Notes under the pieces: model-generated
The model's input: only the letters and a program-made list of their open reading frames with translations
Databases searched by the model: none
What the model was told of the DNA's origin: nothing
Made by a program: the position numbers and the translations under genes
Assembly: GCF_964340395.1 (NCBI RefSeq)
Contig: NC_135555.1
Coordinates: 9,969,931-10,033,930 of the forward strand
DNA: 64,000 nt
Direction of reading: 5' to 3'
Source of the DNA: Glandiceps talaboti
Taxonomy: Eukaryota; Hemichordata; Enteropneusta; Spengelidae
Shown: piece by piece, positions 51,249-61,385 of the stretch
Layout: the number at the start of each line of letters is the position of its first letter
Position numbering within the stretch: the stretch's first letter is position 1

Positions 51249-53430
51249 TTTGTATTATGCATACCTTGATTGTCTCTTCTGTCCAATTCTAGGTTCGTCA
51301 ATCACATTATCATCCAAGAGTTGAAAGGAGGCAAGCGTTGGTATTTCCTGTGTAATTCTTGGATTACCATTGACCTTCACAAGAAGATGACCTGTAGATC
51401 ATTCCCAGCAATCCCAGAGGATGAGATTGGATTGATGCAACTGTTCGTTGCCGGGGCAACAGAGGCTCTACGCGATCGTCATCTTTGGTTTTCCATCGCT
51501 GGTAGACCTGCAAAAAGTAGTTTCACTCGGCTACAGCGTTTGTCCTGTTTACTCTCATTGCTACTGAATTCGATGGTGGCCAACATAATGTTTTACAAAG
51601 AGCCTGGCCACTCGGGAACAAACCAAATGATGGATATATTTGTCAACTTCAAGCTTACGTGGCAGCACCTTATTGTTGGTGTTATGAGCAGCAGTATTGC
51701 TTTCTCGATAAACTTTTTCCTAGTTCAGATTTTCCTTTATACGAAGCCAAGACTCAAAGGTATACAGGGTGACATTGACTCTCAAGATACAAGAGAGATG
51801 TCTAGCTATACTACAACGTCAAATTCATTACAAGAAACTGTCAGCCTACCTGACGATGATCACATGTCACTATTGACTGATTCCCATGGTAACCATTCTT
51901 CCAGCTACCCAACAGAATCTGACATTGTGTCGTACACAACCAGCGTCAGTTATAGTTCTGAGGAGATAGGCGAACACACCGAAGTGCTTATTTCTGCATT
52001 CAAACGATACCGTGGGGAATTCAAGGAACCACAAACCAGTGGGAAGCTAGCAGAAGAAGGTGACAAACTTACAGAGATTAACATACAAACTTTAATAAAC
52101 CTGCTTTTGCTGGTGTCTGCTCCTGAACTTGAGGCCCCGCCAAAGAAGACGCGTTCTCGTCGTCTGTATCCCATCCTACCGTGCCAATGTGTTTGGATCA
52201 ACTGGTTGTTAGTCGTTGGTACAATTACAGCTGCAACGTACTTTTTAATGTTGTATGGTCTGAACTACATGAGAGAGACCAAATACCAAATTGACTGGCT
52301 TGTGTCACTGCTCGTATCAATAGTTCAGAGTGTACTCGTAGAACAATTCCTCTCTGTAAGTACATCACATGTTATGCTTTCATATTTCGTATTGTATGAT
52401 GTATACTTTCAAATTGATACTTTTGTGCATGCATCCTAAATGTTTGGGAGTTTGAGAGTACAACAAATCCATAAGGACTTGTAGTCGCTTGGTCTCGAGA
52501 CTTGTCGTTGGCTTTCAAGTTCTAATCTAGGGGCACTATTAAATCCGTGGTGTTGGCTCAGAAAACCAAGAACAAGTCTCTAGGCTAACAGACGCCACAT
52601 CAAAAGTTTAATATGGAGGATGAAAAGAGAGCCTAAAATGCTGTTCGAAAGTTGAATCTAAACGAAACAGAATTGAAATTAATTGTTTTCCGTACCCAAG
52701 AACGTAGTAGTAAAATACAGCCAACATATCCATGGTTGTCACTCCAGTTCTATTCTGACTGAACAATATAGTTAAATTCGTCACAGTGCATTTACTAGTT
52801 GTAAGACCCTGGAAATAGTAAAAAAAACTTACTTAAATTCATAATGTATGATTTCTTGCAGGTTTTTGTTTCTGCAGTATTCGTCGCTTTTGTGTGCAAA
52901 ATAATATATGGCGAAGACTATTACGTCGCGGACGTGGCGATTCCATCATATTTCAGTACGTATGGTTAGAACTTGAAAGAGATTCTGGGGTAATGCAGTT
53001 TGGTTAGATAAGGATCGGGGTGTTGTCATTATTTGTCTAAATATTTACCAGCTGTAATAATTTCGTTTAATACGAGTCGTGTCGACGTCGCACTTCTATA
53101 TATTTGACCTCTTTCCATTACTTTTGTACTGTATACTGTTTTACCAAAAGTTGTCATTGAACAAATTTTTTGTATGCCAGGATTTATGTATTTATTAATT
53201 TGTAATAACGATGGATAACATACTATATGAGTCACAGATCACGGTTTTAACCAGTTTTTTCTTTTTCTGATATAGGGGATCCAGAAATGTTATACTGGTT
53301 ACATGAATACATCTCTGAACGCCGATACTCCGATAAGAGATATGAGTCACCTGACCATTCCACGTCAGAGTATGAGGACAGTGACACATCTGAGCATTCA
53401 TTGAATCAAGGAACCGATGGTTGCGCCTAG
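38077..53430 (+). CDS. Polycystin-1-like receptor lacking the channel module
   Basis: Predicted 21 coding exons, about 2060 residues: 38077-38146, 38762-38920, 39431-39622, 40040-40624, 40999-41994, 42395-42547, 42998-43187, 43973-44229, 44695-44916, 45309-45454, 45908-46135, 46421-46546, 46890-47105, 47609-47866, 48144-48249, 48595-49052, 49606-49833, 50488-50768, 51293-52355, 52862-52955, 53276-53430. All phases agree. Start chosen at ATG 38077 because it opens a signal peptide (MFMMLIVTILALAVLN); an upstream in-frame ATG at 38017 is possible. Order: signal, two unknown exons (residues 24-140), PKD repeats (141-335), REJ region (336-990), GAIN/GPS (about 990-1490), TM1, PLAT, TM2-5, then a short acidic Ser-rich tail and TAG at 53428. 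TM6, the polycystin domain and the pore are absent. Seven consecutive or near-consecutive exons match the minus paralog exactly in length. It may act as an adhesion or receptor subunit rather than a channel; that is inference. Confidence 0.85.
38505..38555. repeat. (TTG)n/(TTTG)n microsatellite
   Basis: Short simple repeat in the first intron of the plus polycystin gene. Confidence 0.9.
39920..40034. repeat. (CT)n microsatellite acting as polypyrimidine tract
   Basis: About 110 bp of nearly pure CT ends in CTCTCTCACACAG directly at the acceptor of exon 40040-40624. The microsatellite itself is therefore the pyrimidine tract of this 3' splice site. Confidence 0.9.
40040..40624 (+). other. Tandem PKD-type repeats exon
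   Basis: One 585-nt exon with two PKD (polycystic kidney disease) beta-sandwich repeats: FTLSVTVEDAYGRVADSVEV closes the first, and YVIELGDGTTQTV with FENVGVYKVVVVASNEVS marks the second. LGDGT replaces the usual FGDGS core. A third such repeat begins the next exon (YFSWKIDG, AGTYTVTLTAVSPSG, then TNLGDGTYADL). Confidence 0.85.
40754..40824. repeat. Strong hairpin: 28-bp arms, 15-nt loop
   Basis: CGTCGTTGTGGGCGCTCCAC and the following ATCGCTGT (40754-40781) are complementary to 40797-40824 with two mismatches. An extra partial direct copy of the left arm (GGATCGTCGTTGTGGGCG) lies at about 40723. It sits in the 375-bp intron between exons 4 and 5 of the plus polycystin gene and is GC-rich against an AT-rich background. 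Confidence 0.85.
42121..42265. repeat. (GA)n microsatellite
   Basis: Long GA array with a second short GA block at about 42240-42265, in the intron after exon 40999-41994. Its transcript is complementary to the (CU)n tract before exon 40040. Confidence 0.95.
43317..43436 (-). rRNA. 5S rRNA copy (gene or recent pseudogene)
   Basis: The minus strand reads as a 120-nt 5S rRNA: it starts GCCTATGGCCATACTACG, has CCGGTTCTCG, the internal control region GATCACCGAAGTTAAGC, GGTTAGTACTTGGAT and GGAGACCGCCTGGGAATACC, and ends CCGTAGGC. The terminal stem (5' GCCTATGGC with 3' GCCGTAGGC) pairs fully. The minus strand runs into CTTTTTTT about 10 nt after the end, a Pol III terminator. Several positions differ from the metazoan consensus as I remember it (loop near 20-30, and GGATTGGAG for GGATGGGAG). 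It is a single copy antisense in an intron of the plus polycystin gene, so a dispersed pseudogene is as likely as a working gene. Confidence 0.85.
43738..43803. repeat. (AATA)n microsatellite
   Basis: Simple tetranucleotide array in the same intron as the 5S copy. Confidence 0.95.
46670..46745. repeat. Hairpin-forming dispersed-element fragment
   Basis: GGCTAGCCTGCCAAG and CTAGCCTTCGTAGCAGGCTG form imperfect inverted copies in an intron of the plus polycystin gene. The AGCCTGCTACGAAGGCTA type of sequence resembles interspersed repeats I associate with marine invertebrate genomes; this is recall, not a search. Confidence 0.4.
48595..49833 (+). other. GAIN/GPS autoproteolysis region and TM1 of the plus gene
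   Basis: Exons 48595-49052 and 49606-49833. DCLYWDKKAEKW, NDGCR, then HCLCNHLSIFGG give a full GPS with an HL-S cleavage tripeptide, also permissive for self-cleavage. TM1 is IIISVVVVTFVLYLILAIWA. The splice position matches the minus paralog exactly. Confidence 0.92.
49315..49380. repeat. (GCGT)n/(GT)n microsatellite
   Basis: Simple repeat in the intron that splits the GPS of the plus polycystin gene. Confidence 0.95.
50488..50768 (+). other. PLAT/LH2 domain exon of the plus gene
   Basis: 281 nt, as in the minus paralog. It reads YQYDVTVQTGYRRGAGTSAT, VTLTMYGTKRES and IRLWHDNGGDSPDW. This is the most conserved exon between the two genes. Confidence 0.93.
51190..51246. repeat. (GT)n microsatellite
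   Basis: Dinucleotide array about 46 bp upstream of exon 51293-52355. Confidence 0.95.
53276..53430 (+). other. Terminal exon of the plus polycystin gene, truncated relative to its paralog
   Basis: The exon starts DPEMLYWLHEYISERRYSDK, which aligns with DLQTLEAIHENIIKIRRGEK of the paralog exon at 21443: same phase, with shared L, HE, I and KRY-x-x-P. It then changes into an acidic Ser/Glu-rich tail and ends at TAG 53428. In the paralog the exon continues into TM6. No TM6, polycystin-domain or pore sequence could be seen in any frame downstream to 57600. Confidence 0.75.
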
Positions 53431-56400
53431 ACTGTCCGAGTGCAGCTGCCGAGAGAACGACGCTACTGGGCTGTCAACGATAGATGGTCAAGACAGCCTG
53501 ATACACTTGGGCCCACCGTTTAAGCTTGTTAAAACACATACTATATACAAGAAATTTCCATATTTTGTGTTGAAAAGCGTGACACACGAGTTGTGTTCTT
53601 GGAGCTCACTGGAGACTCGAGCTCGTGACACACCTCGGCATTCCACGAGTTTGTCACCAGTACTGTCTGAGGGAGTGGGTACTATGTCAATACATTGTAC
53701 ATATAGGCTTATACCTTGAAGTTCAACGTTTGAAGGTAGCGATACACCTGCGCCACCTCGGTATCCCATAGTCGCATGTTTAGGTTCTCGGACAGAGTAT
53801 AATCATGTACCTCTCTATTTGTGACGTAGGCTGTATCGATATCACATTTTAAAATCAGACCAGTGGACCGGGCTCCCTGGCCTTGAGATTTTAATACTCA
53901 ACTCAAGTGTGTGTGACCGGGGGGGGGGGGGTGATTTATTGGGGTAAAAAATCCATGATCGGGTGATAGTGGAATAATTCGTGATGGTAAAGTGAATGGA
54001 GAAAGGGAGAAATAAGGCCGGACGAGAGTGGGTCTGGAATGTTTGAACACGAGAGATTTATATTAATTTTGGTTCCAAAGATAAGTTTGTTGTCGGACTT
54101 TATCATGGCAATTGGTTTCAAACGTGTTCTACATTATGTAATAATGTCGCAATAGAAGTTAGAATAAATCTTTATAGATATATAAAGTAATATTGTTTGC
54201 ATTCTTTCAACATTCTCTTGACTTTGACAAGACCATAATTTTGCTGTTTACTTATTAATACGTAAAAGCCCCAAATCTCGCACAATAGAGGATTGAGCCC
54301 AAATGAGTGTTTTTGCTGATCGAACTAAGCTGATGGTTTACGATTGTAGGACCAAGGTCTTCATATCCCATGTTCGGGAGTTAATGTTTTTTTCTCTCTC
54401 ACACATCTTTGATGCGGGACGTGGGTAAAACAATTATTTCCGAATCAGTCCTTTGCTGTTATGAATAATTTATCGAAATATAGGAAGATAGGATTTTGGT
54501 TGAAAATAGCGAGTTGAAGATAGAAGCGATATTACCATAACTAGATGTACAGTGCCGAATCACATCATTTCGACACGGAAAATCGCTCTTTGACTATGGT
54601 AATATTCTAACTTTTTCCATAACATTTCAAACTGAGGCAGACGTACCTATGCCGAGTGCTCAATTGCAGATATAACAGTAGTCGCGTGTTGCATATGATA
54701 TATGTCGTGTTTGATTGGGTGATATAGCCAGTCTACTGTCAGAATCCGTGTCCACACTCGGCCAGTAGACGGCTAAGTTGATTGGTTGCCAGTACAGTAC
54801 AGTGGAAGGATGCACACCGACGTTATCACTCGAATCGTGTGCTCACCCCAACGGCACAGGGACTTACAATTTGAACATGTATAAAAAGATAGATTTAAAA
54901 TGGGTTTCAATATAGAAATTTCTTTGAAATTTCTTTTCATTTTGGTTGCATTGTTTGCATTTACACGTTTCAAGACCGAGAAGGAGATTTTTTATGCTTA
55001 TGGTGAGATGATTTCGAACTTCGTCTATTCCAAGTCCAACACTTGTCGGTGACTTCGACTGCAATAACTAATCAATGCATGTGTTCTTACGTCAGTGTTT
55101 ACCAAAAGCAAAGAAAGCTTGATAGTATATCGCTGTAGAAAAGGTGTGACTTTTGTAGACAAGTGTACTCATGAGGCTTCACGTTTATCCATCGAGTAAA
55201 TACACTTAGTCTATTGTAATACAGGTGAGACATGACCCAGACTGGTAATCGAAAATAACTTTCAATTTTGTTTTCTGCCCGTGTCGCTGTCCGCTTCCAA
55301 AATTGAGGAGAATTCAAAGGATAGTTTGAATGATACTTTAAATTCTCGTTGGTTTTGAGGCAGCCAATCATCCCAAAGGTAATCAGTTGACCGGAGGAAG
55401 CATGTAGGATAAGGGATGTGAAACTTTTGTCACTTAATTAGTAAAAACAAGAACAAGCTCAGTAGGGTAGATGCCATATTAAGTGATTGTACCTATTCCA
55501 TATTAGCCCAGAAGGTCTTCAAAATAAAACAAATGAAAGAAAAAAATCGGATTTATTTATTAAAGTAGTGTTCACCTCCCCAGTATTGGTAGACAATACT
55601 TCATCGAACATCTGATAATCTATACGGTGATCTGTTTGTTCAGCGGGTCGCAAGTTTACTATGCAGAGATTTTGTTCAGGATTTTAGTCATGGGACGGTA
55701 AACTCGTATACATGTCTAACATTTTGAATGGTCTAAGAAAATTATGCCGTTTGACCTGTACATTAGTACATTCGTAAGTTGTCTTGTGATATACGTAGGA
55801 TCTTTACTTTATATTTTTTTTTAAAAAGATAGAAGAATTGCATGGCGTACAATATTTTTCCCCCAACAATATTTTCGTTTTTACGTATGTGTAGTAGAAA
55901 ATGGGTACTTGTAAAGGGAGTACGTTGAAAATATATCATGGGTGATTATGAAGTATGACATCTATCGAATTACAAAAATAACGATTTTACGGTCTTTATT
56001 TTGATTCACAAGTTTTACATTTTACGAAAATAAACGGTGATTGTGAGCTAAATTGCCTATCGTGGTAAAAACTTAACAAAGTTTGTATATTTCGGTGATA
56101 GTACTATCCCGGTATAGACAGCTATAAGTTGACAGTGTCAGAGGTCACGGTGTCACCTGAATTATCGTCTGTCAGTGGCTAATGAAATTCATTTGTAAAG
56201 TTTTGAGTCGATATCCAGACACGAAGTCACGAAGGAGCTTTTAGATGATAGTGGTTCGATGTCCTATTAAAAAGGACACCAATAGCATGATGCTTGCTCG
56301 ACGTCTGTTTTCGAGTTGATTTGCACGTGTACTGTCGTCGAGTCTACCTGAGTTCGCCCAGTGTTTTTGCAGGCTACGGTCTGTCAGAATCACCGTGGAA

Positions 56401-57640
56401 AAGGTCACGCGGTAAAGGTTCACATCGAATCTTCTTGTGTCATGGAAGGTACTGGGGTAGCAGACTCCACCGAGTAACCTGTGTGACAGAATAAACACAG
56501 CGGAGAACGTCAAAAGATCCCGTCTACAATACGTGTACAGACAAAAGGATTAAGATTAGATGCCATCGATCTTGTTCCTACAAATTTGAAGTAGGCTTTA
56601 TTTGAAATTGTGTAATTAAAACTTAGTCTACTATACGCTTGACATGTGTGCCAAGTAGACCTTTCTCAATACACATACATTCAAATGGTGTTTTAGTTTA
56701 CTCCCTAGTTGTTCTCTGATCAATCTCTCTGTCGTTATTTGACAAATATAAAAAAACCCACAGTATATGATTTCAATACTGTTTTTATATGATGAAACTT
56801 AATGACGTTAAAGAAAATCACAATACATTATTTTAAAACCAAATATGGTTTAACTTGTTGCTAAGAATAACGTGTGTGCGTGTGTATATTCCGTTTCACA
56901 CACCGCTTGGTCTGTCGGACATTTGGCTTTATACATTATACTCATCAAAAATTAAAAAGATAAGAAAAAAAAGAAAAGAAAAGAATGGACACATAAAAAA
57001 ATAAAATGAAAATAAAAATAAATAAAATAAAATAAAAAAGAAAGAAAGAAAAATAAATAAATAAAAAAATGAATAATAAAATAAACATATAAGGGAAATG
57101 CCTTCTGTGCAAACCTTTATAACTTTTCCATCCCGTGGATTTAATTGAAGTAGGTTTTGACAGTAGTGCCAAAGTTGAAAATCTGTATCTAAGTATTTTT
57201 ACTAGATGAAGTTATTTATTTTTCTATCTTGTATCTGTGTGTCAACCTATACTACACCTTAGTAACGACGCTCCTAGTATTTAAAAATATATCTTAAGTT
57301 GCTTGGAAACTTAGATTTTTCATTAATAGAAACCTAAAACTCTTTAGTTTTGGTTAATACAAACATTACGTCAATATATCGTCTTGGACTTGACCATCCG
57401 TGGAAGAGGGGTGATCCTCACAAATCATGAAATAGTAATATCAAACTTATTTCGTTTTTCTTCCAATTTTCGATTTATCCCTTAAATTGTTGTATTATTT
57501 TAAACGCTGATCCGATATGTACATACTATGATTCTGTTGGTCGAGTGCGTTTCACAAGTTTAATTTGAAGGTGATTTTCTCCTCATCACGACAACCCCTC
57601 CAGTAAAATGGTTCTGTCAAAAAATCTGCATTTTTTTGTC
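53431..57640. other. Plus polycystin 3' flank and intergenic, no gene recognised
   Basis: A candidate poly(A) signal AATAAA lies at 54163-54168, which would give a 3' UTR of about 740 nt. A G-run is present near 53920. The remainder is AT-rich with A/T-rich low-complexity sequence at 56950-57080. None of the open frames in it has a recognisable family. Confidence 0.5.
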
Positions 57641-57647
57641 TATATAT
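57641..57647 (+). promoter_or_regulatory. Candidate TATA box of the FABP gene
   Basis: TATATAT, preceded by GTC, lies about 106 bp before the FABP start codon. This is consistent with transcription starting near 57670 and a short 5' UTR. Confidence 0.5.
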
Positions 57648-57746
57648 TGCCATGATTCTGTTCAATTCGGCACTCATCTCTGCTCTCTCCGACTTGAAGT
57701 CTTCTCCTCTCTGTCTTCGTTTTGACACTATACCTTGATCTTAAAG

Positions 57747-58148
57747 ATGGCATTTGCAGGCAAATGGGTTCTGGACCACAGCGAGAACGTAGAGGCTTTC
57801 TTGGACGCCGTGGAGGCACCAGCCGCAGCCAGAACAAAGTCAGGCGTTGCAGCAAGTGTCGAGATGATGAAGAGCGGAGACACCTTCACCATCAGAGTGG
57901 CTGGCCCAGAGAAGAGTGTTGATCAAACTTTCAAGCTGGGAGAACCATTCGAAGAAGCCTATGGTATTCACGGCCAGTCACGTAAAGCCGTTGCAACAAA
58001 CGAAGGTGGAAAATTGGTGATCAAAGGTGTTGATGGCAGTAGCAAAATCGACCAGGTTGTCGAGAGCCGTGAAATCGTCGGAGACCAGATGGTTGTGACT
58101 TTGACCGTCGGTGGAGTCTCGGCCAAACGTTTCTTCAACCGTGCATAA
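57747..58148 (+). CDS. Fatty-acid-binding protein (intracellular lipid-binding protein family)
   Basis: 133 residues in one uninterrupted exon. The N-terminus AFAGKWVLDHSENVEAFLDA has the G-K-W signature and helix-turn-helix opening of iLBPs. FKLGEPFEEAYG in the middle and the alternating strands up to GVSAKRFFNRA complete the ten-stranded barrel at normal family length. Of the residues that hold the fatty-acid carboxylate, R108 and R128 are kept, but the usual Tyr two positions on is Phe (F130). ATG 57747 was chosen over an in-frame ATG at 57735 because it matches the family start and a clean AAAG-ATG context. It is cytosolic, with no signal peptide. Vertebrate FABP genes usually have four exons, so a single-exon CDS is unusual and suggests intron loss or retrocopying; the TATA box and poly(A) signal argue it is expressed. 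Confidence 0.9.
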   Translation: MAFAGKWVLDHSENVEAFLDAVEAPAAARTKSGVAASVEMMKSGDTFTIRVAGPEKSVDQTFKLGEPFEEAYGIHGQSRKAVATNEGGKLVIKGVDGSSKIDQVVESREIVGDQMVVTLTVGGVSAKRFFNRA

Positions 58149-58621
58149 CTCAGTTTCATCGTTGGAACCAGACTAGAGCACTGTTCGAGGTATAGAATGT
58201 CTTGGACACCATTTGAACTGAATTTTTCAACGTTGCGAACTTCAACTTGCTGATGAAACTGCTCCAAATGTCATGACATTGTCCAACAACGTCGGACATT
58301 TTTGGAACAGTGTCCATAATTTTTCCAGCTGGGTTTTAACTGTTGAACTTGCCAACTCAGTATACGTCGCAAACTTAGTGCAATGTCTAATGTGAACTAC
58401 CAGGACAACACCGGTACCAATGCTGTGACGAATGTAGAACTTTATTGATCAGACATTTTTGTTCCGGAGAACTTTGTTTTATTCTTGGTTTCGTCGAGAT
58501 TTTATTCCGTAAACAAAATTTACATGTCATGCCGGTAGCCCACCGGTTATTTGTTCACAATCATCTCTTAGCGCTCTTTTAGTGTCTATTTGATATGATA
58601 TGTAATCAATTTTGAATACAG

Positions 58622-58627
58622 ATTAAA
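58622..58627 (+). promoter_or_regulatory. Candidate poly(A) signal ATTAAA for FABP
   Basis: ATTAAA about 475 nt after the FABP stop codon, followed by a GT-rich stretch (TGTGTGTTGTGTTTTCC at about 58652) typical of a downstream cleavage element. Confidence 0.6.
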
Positions 58628-58659
58628 GTTCTCAAGTGCAGTTTAAATAACATGTGTGT

Positions 58660-59366
58660 TGTGTTTTCCCTGGATGTGTTGTGTTTTTTCCGCATGTGTT
58701 GCGTTTTCTCTGGGTGTGCTGTTTTTTCTTTGTGTGCGTTGTCTTTTCTTCGTATGGTATGGTATGTGCTGTGCATGTTGTCTTCGATTGCGGATTGAGT
58801 GCTGTTTGTCTTCGTTTTTCGTCTTACGTTGTATGTGCTCTCCTATGATTGATAATTCCGACACCATTTCACTAATATGACGGAATTATCTTTATTATTT
58901 TTTCTCTAAATTTAGAAACGTGTCTTTAGTATATGATTACATGATTTTGTTCCAATGTAAGTGTATTCGTCCGACTTTGATCCTATACATGTTTGCCCTT
59001 TTTAAAATAACTTACGTTGCCGAAAATTTGATTATACCGTTCTAGTGTCTAATTAAATGTATTATTTGCTCGATTTCGAGAGATAACAACTTAACTTGTA
59101 TACGCGTTACTTAAATTTCCATTGGCTAGTGTAAAGCTCATATATGTGCCAGCATGCAATTGGTTCAATGTTAACTCCACCCCTTCCCATTTATCCCCTT
59201 CCCATTTATCCCCTTCTCACTTCTATGCGTGAGCTACCATCATCTTAGGAGATCAACGCCAAATTCATATGTCCCTGCCTGGTAAACCTAAGGTTTGGCG
59301 CGTTGTTTGATATTTTTGAGACAGTCAATTGACTATTAATGTATCAATTGTAGTTCAGTTCTTGTT
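58660..59366. other. Intergenic, no gene recognised
   Basis: GT-rich stretch to about 58830, then AT-rich sequence. A short direct duplication (CCCCTTCCCATTTAT) lies at about 59178-59210. No gene is seen. Confidence 0.5.
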
Positions 59367-59515
59367 GTGCCAGACGATAACATGTGAAAATATTAATTAT
59401 ATTTTTGTCGAGCCAGACCAGAACATTTACAACATCAAAGAGATATTTTGTCTGGCCAGACAAAAACTGTGGCAATGTTAGTGAGATTTTTGTCGAACCA
59501 GGCGACGTTTTGTTT
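59367..59515. repeat. Dispersed GCCAGACGATAA-type repeat
   Basis: Three decayed units with GCCAGAC, GGCAATGTTAGTGAGATTTTTG and GTCGA(G/A)CCAG, related to the copies in the SnoaL-like gene intron (12800-13140). Confidence 0.55.
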
Positions 59516-59584
59516 TAGGGTTTGTGATTTTCGTCGTATATTGAAGTAGCCATTTATAACCAAAATATTTGAAGTGGACTGAAT

Positions 59585-59710
59585 CCCTTACTCTTCAGTG
59601 AGTCACTGGTACTGTCAAACTAAATTCCTAATTTAACTGAAGAATCATACTGAATATACTCAATACTGTACTAGTTTGCCAGTACTTAGCTAATGACCCA
59701 CTGAAGAAGA
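59585..59710. repeat. Small fold-back element
   Basis: CTCTTCAGTGAGTCACTGGT at about 59590 is an imperfect reverse complement of the segment ending TGACCCACTGAAGAAGAGG at about 59710. Inner parts (CTGTCAAACTA and TAGTTTGCCAGTA) also pair. MITE-like; no coding capacity. Confidence 0.55.
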
Positions 59711-60718
59711 GGTGCCAAGTCCTCCTGGAATATTTGGGTTACAGATGGTGATGGCAGTATTAAAAAGTTGTAGTGTAAGATTCGTGTATGAAATTATTAT
59801 TGTTCCACAACACGCAATAGATAGTAGAAAAAACAGACTCTGAGTATGTGCTGACATTTACATCGCTGCGCCGCAGCTCGTGGTGTGGCGATAACAAGCG
59901 CCACCAATGATCACTTATTCGCGATCAATTGTCAGATTCAACCGTTGGTGGCGCTCTGCACTCAGATTAGCTAGGATCTAGGACGCACTTACGTCGAAGT
60001 TATGAATGTTTAGATTTAATATGTATGTGGCGGGTTAGTTATGTATGAAATGGAATTGAGGAGAAGATGTGTAAACAAAAAGAGAAAATAAAGGACAGCT
60101 GCAGTAGTCGTGAAATACCAAATATCAAGCAAAATGAGCCAACAGATTTGATGTAAAGAAATGTCGCTGAGGAGATCATTTTTGTCACGATTCCTGAAGA
60201 TAGGTTGTTGATTAATCATAGGCCCTTCACGGATTTATTCACTGGTGAGTGAAGTGATTGATTGATTGGTTGGTCCACTGATTGCTGGATAATAATTGGT
60301 CTTTCATTAGAAAGTCTAAAAGATCGATTAACATTGTATAATTCACTGGAGATCATCGACCTTGTCATCTTGACAGCCTGGGAATACATTTTGTAAGAGT
60401 TACTACTAGTATTTAGCAAACCTGCATTCAGTACTGTAGGACCTAACCTTCGTATTTTGTTTTGATTACAGAAACAAACAAACAAACAAACAAACAAACA
60501 AACAAACAAGCAATTTATTAAGTTAACAACAACTTATTTTCCATGATAATCATAATTTCATTAGCTTATGGGCATTCTCATTTCTATACAGCAACGACTT
60601 ATAGATGTAAATAGATCGTTAATTGAGATGTACAATGTCTAATTATTTGGTGTTTATTTGGTGAATATACCGTTAGTTGTCTGATCAAAATATCGAATAC
60701 CCAGTTACAGCTAGTCAT
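59711..60718. other. Intergenic with (AACA)n tract
   Basis: No gene recognised. A (AACA)n microsatellite is at 60472-60510. Confidence 0.5.
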
Positions 60719-60806
60719 AGCCTGGAATCCATGTAGATTGGGATTTTAAATTTTTGATTTTCTAATTTTAATTTTCTAAAATCCCCATCCGCATGGATTC
60801 CAGGCT
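60719..60806. repeat. 88-bp fold-back
   Basis: AGCCTGGAATCCATG (60719-60733) is the exact reverse complement of 60792-60806. Pairing continues inward with mismatches to about 32 bp per arm around an AT-rich loop. Its right end abuts and overlaps the next element. Confidence 0.8.
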
Positions 60807-61047
60807 GAGCCACAGGGGAGTGTAATATTTCATAGATTGTTGTTTTCCAGGTCTACAGACTAAATATAACAACCTTTTGATTAATATATATTCCTACATG
60901 TAAGGGAAAGAGACTATTTCTTCGTAGTATAGAGATTGATACATTTGTAGCAGCAAGATTCGTACGATATTTTCCTAAGAAAACGACATTCTAAGCAATA
61001 AGAAAACAACAATCTATGAAATATTACACGCCCCTGTGGGCTGAGCT
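60804..61047. mobile_element. MITE-like element with about 44-bp terminal inverted repeats
   Basis: The segment 60804-60848 (GCTGAGCCACAGGGGAGTGT, then AATATTTCATAGATTGTTG) is repeated in inverted orientation at about 61003-61047 (ending CCCCTGTGGGCTGAGC). The intervening ~155 bp is non-coding. Structure fits a non-autonomous DNA transposon. Confidence 0.75.
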
Positions 61048-61225
61048 AGTGGCCGCTGTGGAGTGAGTGTTTTTACATAGGACGACTTTACAGTAGCTCG
61101 AATATATCAGCTGGAGAATCATTGTATTACTTAGTATATTGTATCACGAGTACACTTTTACACCTGTACTGTCATGTGTTCGGCCAGCCCGGGGACGCAG
61201 TGTCCAACTTCTAAAATTAGCAAAG

Positions 61226-61268
61226 TGACGTCATCACACCAATCTGCGCATGTGCCACCGCCATCTTG
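61226..61268 (+). promoter_or_regulatory. IST1 promoter elements (CRE, NRF1-like, YY1-like)
   Basis: A perfect CRE palindrome TGACGTCA at 61226-61233, an NRF1-like TGCGCATGTGC at 61245-61255 and a YY1-like CCGCCATCTTG at 61258-61268 lie within 43 bp, just before the proposed IST1 5' exon. This trio is typical of TATA-less housekeeping promoters. Factor assignments come from motif shape only. Confidence 0.6.
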
Positions 61269-61269
61269 T

Positions 61270-61385
61270 CAGATCGTCGTGAGGATCATATGTGATTGAG
61301 TCAGAGATAGTCGACGTAGACCTTGAGTACAATAACAGCTTGATATATTTCTGCATATACACGTAGCGTTAAGCCGTTACAACAG
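61270..61385 (+). other. IST1: Probable IST1 5' UTR exon
   Basis: Non-coding exon inferred from the strong donor CAG/GTAAGG at 61385/61386 downstream of the promoter motifs. It contains ATGTGA at 61290-61295, a start codon directly followed by a stop (minimal uORF). The 5' edge is approximate. Confidence 0.5.

Noticed and set aside
53431-53719. Continuation of the plus polycystin frame beyond its stop (100-codon frame from 53417)
   Set aside because: It is in another frame, shows no match to TM6 or the polycystin domain of the paralog, and looks like 3' UTR.
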